33,919 nt of DNA from Bacillota bacterium (GTDB lineage Bacteria > Bacillota > Sulfobacillia > JACIYH01): positions 1 through 33,919 of the forward strand of contig JBFLXJ010000012.1 in the NCBI GenBank assembly GCA_040757085.1, in the 5' to 3' direction. Shown in pieces: positions 27,965-33,919 of the stretch. The notes beneath the pieces were generated by a model. The model saw only the letters and a list, made by a program, of their open reading frames with translations. It was not told the origin of the DNA and made no database searches. The stretch's first letter is position 1; each line of letters starts with the position of its first letter. A program made the translations under genes and the position numbers.

Positions 27965-27978
27965 TGGGAGTGACAGCG

Positions 27979-28932
27979 ATGACACCGCGTGGCGGGGCGG
28001 ATCTGGAGGTTAACCTGGCCGGCATCCGCCTGGCCAACCCGGTGCTGGTGGCTTCCGGCACCTTCGGATACGGGCGGGAAATGGTGCGCTGGTTTGACCT
28101 GCGCCGGGTAGGGGGCATCATCACCAAGGGTACCACCCTGGCCCCGCGGGCGGGGAATCCGCCGCCCCGCATCGCCGAGACTCCGGCCGGTCTGCTTAAC
28201 TCCATCGGCCTGGAGAATCCGGGCGTCGACGCGGTGGTGAGGGAGGAAATCCCCTTTTTGCGCGAGTTCGGGATTCCCGTCATTGTTAACATAGCCGGTG
28301 AGACGGTGGAGGAGTATGCTGCGCTGGCGGCAAAACTGGACAGAGTGGAAGGCGTAGCGGGCCTCGAGGTGAACGTCTCCTGCCCCAACGTGCGCGCCGG
28401 GGGCATGGCCTTTGGCACGGATCCCCTTGCCACTGCTGCCGTGGTGCGAGCCGTGCGGAACGCCACCTCGCTGCCCGTAATGGTGAAGCTGACGCCCAAC
28501 GTGACGGACATCGTGGCCATCGCCCGGGCGGCGCAGGAAGCGGGTGCTGACGCGATTTCGCTCATCAACACTCTGAAGGGACTGGCCATAGACGTGCGCG
28601 GGCACCGTCCGCTGCTGGGCGCCGTTACCGGGGGGTTGTCGGGACCCGCCATCAAGCCTGTTGCCTTGCGCATGGTGTGGGAGGTAGCGGGGGCGATCGA
28701 CGTTCCCATCCTGGGTTGCGGGGGCATCATGACGGGTCTGGATGCAGTGGAATTCCTCATGGCCGGCGCAAGTGCGGTGGCAGTTGGCAGTGCTACCCTG
28801 GTTGATCCACTGGCCGCGCCCCGCATAGTGGAGGAGATAGCTGCCTACCTGGAAGAAGAAGGTTTTGCGCGGGTGGGCGACCTGGTGGGGCTGGCCCGTC
28901 GCACACTGGCAGGCGGGGGTGAGAATTCATGA
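27979..28932 (+). CDS. pyrD: Dihydroorotate dehydrogenase type 1B catalytic subunit PyrD
   Basis: This FMN enzyme oxidises dihydroorotate to orotate. The 317 residues include LANPVLVASGTFGYG, the catalytic Cys135 in EVNVSCPNVRAGG (Cys is typical of class 1), KLTPNVTD, LINTLKG and GCGGIMTGLDAVEFLMAGA. ATG at 27979 follows GGGAGTGA. In-frame ATGs at 27961 and 27964 overlap the pyrK stop and are possible alternatives. It works with PyrK just upstream. The stop overlaps the pyrF start (ATGA). Confidence 0.95.
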   Translation: MTPRGGADLEVNLAGIRLANPVLVASGTFGYGREMVRWFDLRRVGGIITKGTTLAPRAGNPPPRIAETPAGLLNSIGLENPGVDAVVREEIPFLREFGIPVIVNIAGETVEEYAALAAKLDRVEGVAGLEVNVSCPNVRAGGMAFGTDPLATAAVVRAVRNATSLPVMVKLTPNVTDIVAIARAAQEAGADAISLINTLKGLAIDVRGHRPLLGAVTGGLSGPAIKPVALRMVWEVAGAIDVPILGCGGIMTGLDAVEFLMAGASAVAVGSATLVDPLAAPRIVEEIAAYLEEEGFARVGDLVGLARRTLAGGGENS

Positions 28933-29840
28933 GCGCACCATCACGACCACCACGCGGAGCCGGGGTTTCCCCCGACCATTCCGCACCTGCCGCGGATTCC
29001 GCATCGTCCCCATCTGGCGGGGTCAGGCCCCGCAGGCCCGAGGACCGGCTGGTGGTGGCCCTGGACGTGCCCGCGCTGGATGAGGCGCGGTCGCTGGTGG
29101 CCACGCTGCGCCCGGTGGTGACCTGGTTCAAAGTGGGGCTGGAACTTTTCGCGGCGGCGGGGCCTGCCGCCCTGGCGATGGTGAAGGAAAGCGGGGGGCG
29201 GGTGTTCGTCGACCTCAAGCTCCACGACATCCCCCACACCGTGGCGCGGGCGGCGGCCGTCCTCACCCGGCAGGGGGTGGACATGATCAGCCTTCACGTG
29301 GCGGGCGGGGAGCGCATGATGGCGGAGGCGGTGGCGTCCGTGCGGGAAGCAGCCGCGTGTGCCGGGCAACCTGTCCCCATTCTGGTCGGGGTCACCGTTC
29401 TCACCAGCCTGGGCGAGGCAGACCTGGCTGCCCTGGGCGTGGGTCGTGCCCCGGCCGATCAGGTTTTGGTCCTGGCCCACCTGGCCCGGCAGGCCGGACT
29501 GGACGGCTGGGTGGCTTCGCCCCGCGAGGCGTCCCTCCTGAGAAAGGAGCTGGGGCCGGAGCCGGTGATCGTAACCCCCGGTATCCGCCCGCTGGGTTCT
29601 TCTGCTCCCGGGCGGGGCGTGGTAGCGGTAAGTGTGTCCGAGGCCACGGCTCTGTCTTCCCGGGATGACCAGGTGCGGGTGGCCACGCCGGCGGAGGCGG
29701 TGGCGAACGGGGCGGACTGGCTGGTGGTGGGGAGGCCTGTCACGCGTGCTGACGATCCCGTCCGGGCAGCGCGGGCCGTGGTCGAGGAGATCAGCGCCGC
29801 TGTGGACGGCCGCCGGGCGGCGACCACACCACACCGGTGA
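28929..29840 (+). CDS. pyrF: Orotidine-5'-phosphate decarboxylase PyrF with an inserted segment
   Basis: It decarboxylates OMP to UMP. The catalytic D-x-K-x-x-D array is Asp95, Lys97, Asp100 in VFVDLKLHDIP. LVVALDVP, MISLHVAGGERM and VTPGIRP support the family. Two oddities: about 38 residues rich in Pro, Ser and Ala precede the first strand, and about 20 residues (APGRGVVAVS and the following ten) are inserted between GIRPLGSS and DDQVRVATPAEA. These two elements are nearly contiguous in most homologs. The insertion lies at the phosphate-gripper region and is in frame. At 303 residues the protein is longer than the usual ~240. The start overlaps pyrD and the end overlaps the frame of pyrE. 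Confidence 0.94.
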   Translation: MSAPSRPPRGAGVSPDHSAPAADSASSPSGGVRPRRPEDRLVVALDVPALDEARSLVATLRPVVTWFKVGLELFAAAGPAALAMVKESGGRVFVDLKLHDIPHTVARAAAVLTRQGVDMISLHVAGGERMMAEAVASVREAAACAGQPVPILVGVTVLTSLGEADLAALGVGRAPADQVLVLAHLARQAGLDGWVASPREASLLRKELGPEPVIVTPGIRPLGSSAPGRGVVAVSVSEATALSSRDDQVRVATPAEAVANGADWLVVGRPVTRADDPVRAARAVVEEISAAVDGRRAATTPHR

Positions 29841-29863
29841 TCCTGGCAGGGAGGGTTTTGCTA

Positions 29864-30436
29864 GTGACAGAACAGGAGATTGTGGATCTGCTGCGGCGTA
29901 CGGGCGTGATCATGGAAGGGCATTTTCGGTTGACGTCGGGGAGGCATAGCCCGACATTCCTGCAGTGTTCCCAGGTGCTCCAGTATCCCCAGTACGCCGA
30001 GATACTGTGCCGGCAACTGGCGGCTCCCTTTGCTGGGAGCGGAGTGCAGGCGGTGATCGGCCCTGCGGTGGGAGGCATCATCCTGGCGTACGAAACGGCC
30101 CGGGCCCTTGGGGTGAGGGCCATCTTTGCGGAAAGGGAAGAGGGCCAGATGCGCCTGCGGCGCGGGTTCTCCATTTCTCCCGGGGAGCGTTTCCTGGTGG
30201 TGGAGGATGCCGTGACCACCGGGGGTTCGGTGAACGAGGTGCTGGAATTGCTGGCACAGGCCCGGGCACGGGCGGTGGGCGTGGCCGTGATGGTGGATCG
30301 CAGCGGGGGAAAGGTGGGGTTCGGCGTGCCCCAGGTGGCCCTGGTCACCCTGGACATCCCCTCGTACTCTCCCGCCGAATGCCCGCTCTGCCGTGCCGGT
30401 GTCCCCCTTACCTACCCCAAGGGCGCAGCGGTCTAA
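29864..30436 (+). CDS. pyrE: Orotate phosphoribosyltransferase PyrE
   Basis: It transfers phosphoribose from PRPP to orotate, giving OMP for PyrF. The 190 residues carry the PRPP motif FLVVEDAVTTGGSV (110-123), TSGRHSPTFLQC at the orotate end, and GPAVGGIILAYETAR. GTG at 29864 is chosen for CAGGGAGG about nine bases upstream. GTG 29837 overlaps the pyrF stop and TTG 29858 is too close to the same site. Last gene of the pyrimidine cluster; no terminator hairpin with a T run is seen in the short gap to the next gene. Confidence 0.95.
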   Translation: MTEQEIVDLLRRTGVIMEGHFRLTSGRHSPTFLQCSQVLQYPQYAEILCRQLAAPFAGSGVQAVIGPAVGGIILAYETARALGVRAIFAEREEGQMRLRRGFSISPGERFLVVEDAVTTGGSVNEVLELLAQARARAVGVAVMVDRSGGKVGFGVPQVALVTLDIPSYSPAECPLCRAGVPLTYPKGAAV

Positions 30437-30468
30437 CCCGGAGAGGGGCTGGGGGGCGGTGATTCAAA

Positions 30469-31302
30469 GTGGGACACGAGACGGGTGCCCTGGCGGGAGC
30501 GAGAGGGGCAGAACTGTTCTGGCAGTGCTGGCGTGTTCCCCGGCCGCGAGGGGTACTGGTCATCGTCCACGGCCTGGGGGAACACAGCGGTCGCTATCAG
30601 AACGTGGTGGACGCCCTGGAGGGCACGCCCCTGTCCATCTGGACCCATGACCTGCGCGGGTTCGGCCGGTCAACGGGACCGCGCGGGCACGTGGACTCCT
30701 TCTGGGACTACATGGAGGACCTGGATTGTTTCCTGGAGTACATCGTGGCGATGGAAGGAGACCTCCCCGTATTCCTCCTCGGGCACAGCTACGGAGGACT
30801 CATCGCCCTGCATTACGCCCTGTGTCGGCCCGGACGCCTGGCGGGCCTGGTGCTGTCCAGCCCCTGTCTGGGGTTGGCGGTACGGGTTCCCCCGTGGAAG
30901 CACGGGGCGGGGATGGTGTTATCCTGGCTTCTTCCCCGTTTTTCCATGCCCAGCGGCATTGATCCCGGACTGCTTTCCCACGATCCCCAGGTAGTTGAGA
31001 GATACCGCAATGACCCGCTGGTCACCGACCGGGTGAGCGCCCGGCTTTACACGGAGATGCTGGCCGCCATGGAGCGGGTGGCCCGCAAGGCGGTGCAACT
31101 GCGGGTCCCCTGCCTGCTTCTTCTGGCGGAGGAGGACGCCCTGGTGTCGGTACCGGTGGCCGAGAACGTTTTCGTGCGGCTGGGGAGTTCCGAGAAGGAG
31201 GTCCACACTTACCCAGGCTATTACCACGAGCTTTTTAACGAACAAGGCAAGGAAGTGCCCCTCGCCTGCCTGCGCCAGTGGCTCGAGCGCCGTCTAACGT
31301 AA
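30469..31302 (+). CDS. Alpha/beta hydrolase, lysophospholipase/monoacylglycerol lipase-like
   Basis: This is a 277-residue serine hydrolase. It has the oxyanion block IVHGLGEHSGRY (32-43), HDLRGFGRSTGPRGH, the nucleophile elbow LLGHSYGG with Ser107, and a late His in YPGYYHELFNE. The HGxGEHSGRY and S-x-G-P-R-G-H blocks are those of the YtpA/PldB lysophospholipase and monoacylglycerol lipase group. The substrate is probably a lipid ester, by inference. There is no signal peptide. The GTG start follows GGGCGGTGA. It lies 32 bases after pyrE and converges on rqcH, with no clear terminator in the 65-base gap. Confidence 0.88.
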   Translation: MGHETGALAGARGAELFWQCWRVPRPRGVLVIVHGLGEHSGRYQNVVDALEGTPLSIWTHDLRGFGRSTGPRGHVDSFWDYMEDLDCFLEYIVAMEGDLPVFLLGHSYGGLIALHYALCRPGRLAGLVLSSPCLGLAVRVPPWKHGAGMVLSWLLPRFSMPSGIDPGLLSHDPQVVERYRNDPLVTDRVSARLYTEMLAAMERVARKAVQLRVPCLLLLAEEDALVSVPVAENVFVRLGSSEKEVHTYPGYYHELFNEQGKEVPLACLRQWLERRLT

Positions 31303-31367
31303 GCCGGGGCGGCTTCGAGCTTGACCGCCGCCAGGGTGAGCGCGGCGGGGCAGAGGGCTGACCGCAA

Positions 31368-33047
31368 CTACGGTGAACCCGGCGGGGGAGCGGGCCTGAC
31401 CAGCAGGGTGCGTTCTTCCCGGTACACCACCTGGCCCGGTTTGGCACCCGGCTTGCGCCGCACGTGCTTGCGCAGCGTCCAGTCCACCTCCACCTTGGGG
31501 GCCAGGCGGGCCTGACTGAAGTGGGCGGCGATGGTTGCCGCCCGGGCGATGGCCTCAGGGCTCGGCGGCCGACCGGCGGGGGGACGGAGGATGACGTGGC
31601 TCCCCGGGATTCCGCGCACGTGCAGCCAGATGTCGTCGGGCCGGGCCAGGACGAAGGTCAGAAAATCGTTGGCCTCGGCCCCCCTGCCCACCAAGACCTC
31701 GTCGCCCCCGGGAAGTGAAAACCGCAACACCCGGTGCTGCCCGGTAACCGGACGTTCCCGAGCGGCGTTTGCGGGCGCGGCCCGGGCAGGCGGTGTGGCC
31801 ACGATCCCCGCCGCCTCCATTTCCCGCTGGAGGACCTCCAGCGTGTCCCGGTCCGAGGCACGGGAGAGTGCTTGCTCGAGCTGTTCCAGGTAGGCCAGGT
31901 GAGTGGCCTCCTGATCCAGGCGTTGCCGGAGGGGATCCAGGGCGCGGCGAGCCTTGCTATATTTGCGAAAATACTCACGGGCGTTGTCCTTGCCGGAAAG
32001 GGCGGGGTTGAGGGGGATCTCGACCTGACGTGGTTCCTCCGAGTAATAGTCGGTAACCTCAACCCGGTCGTGACCCGCCGGCAGGTGGGCGGCCTGGGCC
32101 ATCAGCAGTTCCCCCCAGACGCGGTAGCGGAGGGCCTCCCGAGCCCGGGCCAGGTCCTCCCGCAGGGACTCTGCCAGGCGCTCCTGTCGCTCGCGGTGCC
32201 GCCGTAAGGCCCGCGCCAGGCGGTCGTGCCACTCCCGGAGGTGCTCTTCCTCTCCCAATCGGCAGTAGAAGTCGTCCAGCAACCGGCTCATGGCCGAATA
32301 TTCCTGCCCCACGGGCCCGTGCGCCACGGGGATCAGGCACCAGTAGTCCTTCGGCTGACCGCTTTCATCGGTGATGACCACCGGCCGGGGCCTGCTCCTG
32401 GCCTCCTGCCACATTTCCTCCGCTACCTCCTCCGGGGTGCGTTGGCCGCCGGTCGGAGCCGACCGCTCGCCGGTGGGGGTGGCCCGGGCCCGGGCGGCGA
32501 GTTCCCGTGTGCTGAACGGCCCCCACCGTCCGGCCGGCGGGGGCAGTGGGGGCTCGTATTCCACGCCGGGCAGCAGGATGCGTCGCCGGGAGGCGTCCCG
32601 GTCCGGGCGGGGTCCTTCTTCCCTCCATGCCGCCAGGACGCGAGCGTCCTGGTCGAGCAGGATGAGGTTCGACCCCGGGCCCATGATCTCGACCACCAGA
32701 CGGGGGCGGGAGCCCAACGGGGTGCAGAAATCCAGGATCAGGACGCGGTCCCGGTCGTGCTGTTGCGCGGCCACCAGATGGGCGCCCTCGAGATGCTTGC
32801 GCAGGAGGAGGACGAATGGCGAGGGGGCAACTGGCCGGTGCTCTCGGAAACTGAGGTGTACGCGGGCGAAGCGCGGGTGCATGGAGATGAGCAGTTGGGT
32901 GCGTATTCCCGGCCTGAACACCACCAGCACCGCTTCGGACGGTGCCTGCTGCGCAAACCCGGCAGAGTAGATCCTGTCCACCCGGGCCGGAAGGACATCC
33001 TGGATTTCCCGGGTCACGGCGGCCATCACCAGGGCATCAAAGGGCAC
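31368..33047 (-). CDS. rqcH: Rqc2/RqcH-like NFACT ribosome quality-control protein
   Basis: This is a 559-residue NFACT protein. RqcH binds stalled 50S subunits and recruits tRNA-Ala to add C-terminal alanine tails that mark the peptide for degradation. The NFACT-N domain starts PFDALVMAAVTREIQ and contains ARVDRIYS and GPGSNLILLD. A long charged helical region follows (about 280-400). The C terminus holds the NFACT-R/DUF814 domain with DDIWLHVRGIPGSHVILR. Older annotation calls these fibronectin-binding proteins. GTG at 33047 has GGAGGA six bases upstream. The open frame continues to 33827, but that part opposes the zinc-ribbon and cupin genes and is not protein-like. Confidence 0.93.
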   Translation of the reverse strand: MPFDALVMAAVTREIQDVLPARVDRIYSAGFAQQAPSEAVLVVFRPGIRTQLLISMHPRFARVHLSFREHRPVAPSPFVLLLRKHLEGAHLVAAQQHDRDRVLILDFCTPLGSRPRLVVEIMGPGSNLILLDQDARVLAAWREEGPRPDRDASRRRILLPGVEYEPPLPPPAGRWGPFSTRELAARARATPTGERSAPTGGQRTPEEVAEEMWQEARSRPRPVVITDESGQPKDYWCLIPVAHGPVGQEYSAMSRLLDDFYCRLGEEEHLREWHDRLARALRRHRERQERLAESLREDLARAREALRYRVWGELLMAQAAHLPAGHDRVEVTDYYSEEPRQVEIPLNPALSGKDNAREYFRKYSKARRALDPLRQRLDQEATHLAYLEQLEQALSRASDRDTLEVLQREMEAAGIVATPPARAAPANAARERPVTGQHRVLRFSLPGGDEVLVGRGAEANDFLTFVLARPDDIWLHVRGIPGSHVILRPPAGRPPSPEAIARAATIAAHFSQARLAPKVEVDWTLRKHVRRKPGAKPGQVVYREERTLLVRPAPPPGSP

Positions 33048-33087
33048 GCTCGATCCTCCATCGCGTGTTCGCCAGGCGCCGGCGGGC

Positions 33088-33116
33088 TTGTCCGGGGGGC
33101 GCCTGCGCTGTACAAT
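33088..33116 (+). promoter_or_regulatory. Promoter for the zinc-ribbon gene, with a palindromic -10
   Basis: TTGTCC (33088-33093), a 17-bp spacer and TACAAT (33111-33116). The -10 lies in the perfect palindrome GTACAATTGTAC (33110-33121), which presents TACAAT on the minus strand too. No matching -35 for the rqcH direction is seen. Confidence 0.55.
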
Positions 33117-33156
33117 TGTACCAGATCGAGGGGGATTGGGGGAGGAGGTCGAGGGC

Positions 33157-33264
33157 ATGGCGGTGTGGCGCTGTTCATCCTGCGGCTTTGAGAAGGAGGC
33201 CCGGTGCAAGCCCAAGAAGTGCCCGCAGTGTAACGGCAAGGACACCTTTGTCAAGAAGGCGTAA
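33157..33264 (+). CDS. 35-residue zinc-ribbon (rubredoxin-like) protein
   Basis: A very short gene with strong signals. GGGGGAGGAGG lies upstream and the ATG opens MAVWRCSSCGFEKEAR, followed by CKPKKCPQCNG and a basic end. The cysteines are Cys6-x2-Cys9 and Cys22-x2-Cys25, with an extra Cys17. The A-R-C-K-P-K-K-C-P pattern recurs in small Firmicute zinc-ribbon proteins that I recall as unannotated or 'rubredoxin-like'. It probably binds Zn or Fe through four cysteines. Its role is unknown. It has its own candidate promoter and lies divergent to rqcH and 111 bases upstream of the chosen cupin start. Confidence 0.8.
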   Translation: MAVWRCSSCGFEKEARCKPKKCPQCNGKDTFVKKA

Positions 33265-33375
33265 GTCGGGACCGGGATGAGGGTCGAGCGCCGGACCGGG
33301 ATGTTCGGTGGCGGAGTACAAGTAGGGCGGGCAGTGCCCATCAGGATTTGGGAGGGGAGGGCGGGGAGGGTGTAT

Positions 33376-33762
33376 GTGACACACGTGTCGCAGGTGCCAG
33401 AAAGCAGCATCGTCGAGGGGCAGGTGCCGGGCGGCAAGCGTGCCACGGTGCGGTGGGTGATTTCCCAGGAACAGGGGGCGCCCAACTTCGAGATGCGCCT
33501 GTTCCACCTTGACGAGGGCATGAACACCGAGTGGCACCAGCATCCGTGGGAGCACGAGGTGTTCGTGGTGGCCGGCCGCGGGTCGGTAAGGAGCGAGGCC
33601 GGGGACATTCCCCTTGAACCGGGCAGTGTGGTGTTCGTCCCCGCCGGGGAAATGCACCAGTTCCGCTCCGCACCCGACCAGGCCATCGAGTTCATCTGCG
33701 TGGTGCCACGCGGCACCAGGGCCTGCCAGGTTCCTGGCAGTGCCTCTCCCTGCTGCCGCTGA
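33376..33762 (+). CDS. Cupin-domain protein
   Basis: This is a 128-residue single-domain cupin. Motif 1 is G48 to G67, including HQHPWEHEVFVVAGRG (His54, His56, Glu61). Motif 2 is PGSVVFVPAGEMHQF (His94). These residues form a typical mononuclear metal site. Small cupins of this type may be isomerases, dioxygenases or binding proteins, and the function cannot be assigned. GTG at 33376 follows GGGGAGG with six-base spacing. An open frame from ATG 33277 would add 33 residues that do not fit the domain. The C-terminal ~20 residues contain three Cys. Near the 3' end CTGCCAGG/CCTGGCAG (33723-33740) forms an 8-bp hairpin without a T run. Confidence 0.85.
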   Translation: MTHVSQVPESSIVEGQVPGGKRATVRWVISQEQGAPNFEMRLFHLDEGMNTEWHQHPWEHEVFVVAGRGSVRSEAGDIPLEPGSVVFVPAGEMHQFRSAPDQAIEFICVVPRGTRACQVPGSASPCCR

Positions 33763-33795
33763 AAGGGGCGTCGTCCGGGGGGTCCTGAGGGGCCA

Positions 33796-33860
33796 TGTTG
33801 CCTCAGAATAAAAAGTACTTGTACCACGGATCGTTGCCTCAGAATGAAAGGTACTTGTAC
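33796..33860 (+). repeat. Two 28-bp direct repeats, possible left end of an IS21-like element
   Basis: Copies at 33797-33824 and 33833-33860 match at 26 of 28 positions, separated by eight bases (36-bp period). Each begins GTTGCCTCAGAAT and ends GTACTTGTAC. The local base composition is lower in GC than the genes around it. IS21-family elements begin with TG (TG at 33796-33797) and carry multiple similar repeats just inside their ends. The transposase genes would lie beyond the window. The repeats are certain, but the IS assignment is inference. Confidence 0.5.
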
Positions 33861-33919
33861 TCAAGTGGGTTAACCCCTTTCTGCGAGGACTGGGGTTTGA
33901 GCGGAGACGACTGAGTCGA

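Noticed and set aside
26904-28826. 640-codon minus-strand open frame opposite pyrK and pyrD
   Set aside because: It is antisense to well-supported enzymes, and Pro/Arg/Ser-rich composition indicates a shadow frame.
33723-33740. Terminator after the cupin
   Set aside because: The 8-bp inverted repeat has a two-base loop, lies inside the coding region and lacks a T run.
33048-33827. Upstream extension of the rqcH reading frame
   Set aside because: The NFACT N terminus and a good ribosome binding site fix the start at 33047. The extension opposes the zinc-ribbon and cupin genes.
33797-33860. CRISPR array
   Set aside because: Only two repeats with an eight-base spacer, far shorter than CRISPR spacers, and no cas genes.

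Overview
The window looks like chromosomal DNA from a high-GC Gram-positive bacterium of the Bacillota (clostridial or Symbiobacterium/Moorella-like side). The evidence is the PyrR-attenuated pyr cluster in Firmicute order with a PyrK/PyrD type 1B dihydroorotate dehydrogenase, a YteA-type DksA/TraR zinc-finger protein typical of spore formers, DUF1540 and DUF5665 proteins, a LytS/LytTR pair, a SelB elongation factor, and many GTG/TTG starts behind strong G-rich ribosome binding sites. The species cannot be named from the sequence alone. Coding density is high, and no tRNA, rRNA or CRISPR array was seen.

Layout, left to right. 1-2709: selB and an HD-domain protein. 2717-6375: a perfect consensus promoter, secD-secF (translationally coupled) and a class V aminotransferase. 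6450-8231, minus strand: a DUF1540 protein, then a TauE/SafE transporter overlapping a DUF1634 membrane protein. 8413-12564, plus strand: a YtcJ-like amidohydrolase, a DUF5665 membrane protein, a YteA-like zinc-finger protein, lspA and an RluD-family pseudouridine synthase. 12583-16853: a LytS-like sensor kinase, a LytTR response regulator and a CstA-type transporter. Between regulator and transporter lie two direct repeats exactly 21 bp apart, as expected for a LytTR binding site, and a candidate promoter. 16932-19449: an unrecognised 121-residue protein and two adjacent ArsA/Get3-like ATPases. 19446-30436: the complete UMP biosynthesis cluster (pyrR, pyrB, pyrC, carA, carB, pyrK, pyrD, pyrF, pyrE). 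30469-33762: an alpha/beta hydrolase, rqcH on the minus strand, a 35-residue zinc ribbon and a cupin. The last ~125 bases carry two 28-bp near-identical direct repeats that may be the edge of an insertion sequence.

The pyr cluster appears to be three transcription units with different control. pyrR-pyrB-pyrC has a promoter and two PyrR-binding/terminator attenuators, before pyrR and before pyrB. carA-carB has its own promoter with an arginine-repressor-like box over the predicted transcription start, which fits carbamoyl phosphate being shared with arginine synthesis. pyrK-pyrD-pyrF-pyrE has a third promoter.

The best candidate for something undescribed is the small protein plus ArsA-like pair at 16932-19449. 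Both ATPases keep the deviant Walker A motif, but they have diverged in complementary ways. The first keeps the switch I aspartate and has a rewritten switch II. The second has Asn where Get3/ArsA have the catalytic Asp and keeps the first part of switch II. Arsenite-binding cysteines are absent. This suggests an obligate heterodimer with one active and one impaired site, acting with the membrane-associated small protein and possibly with CstA just upstream.
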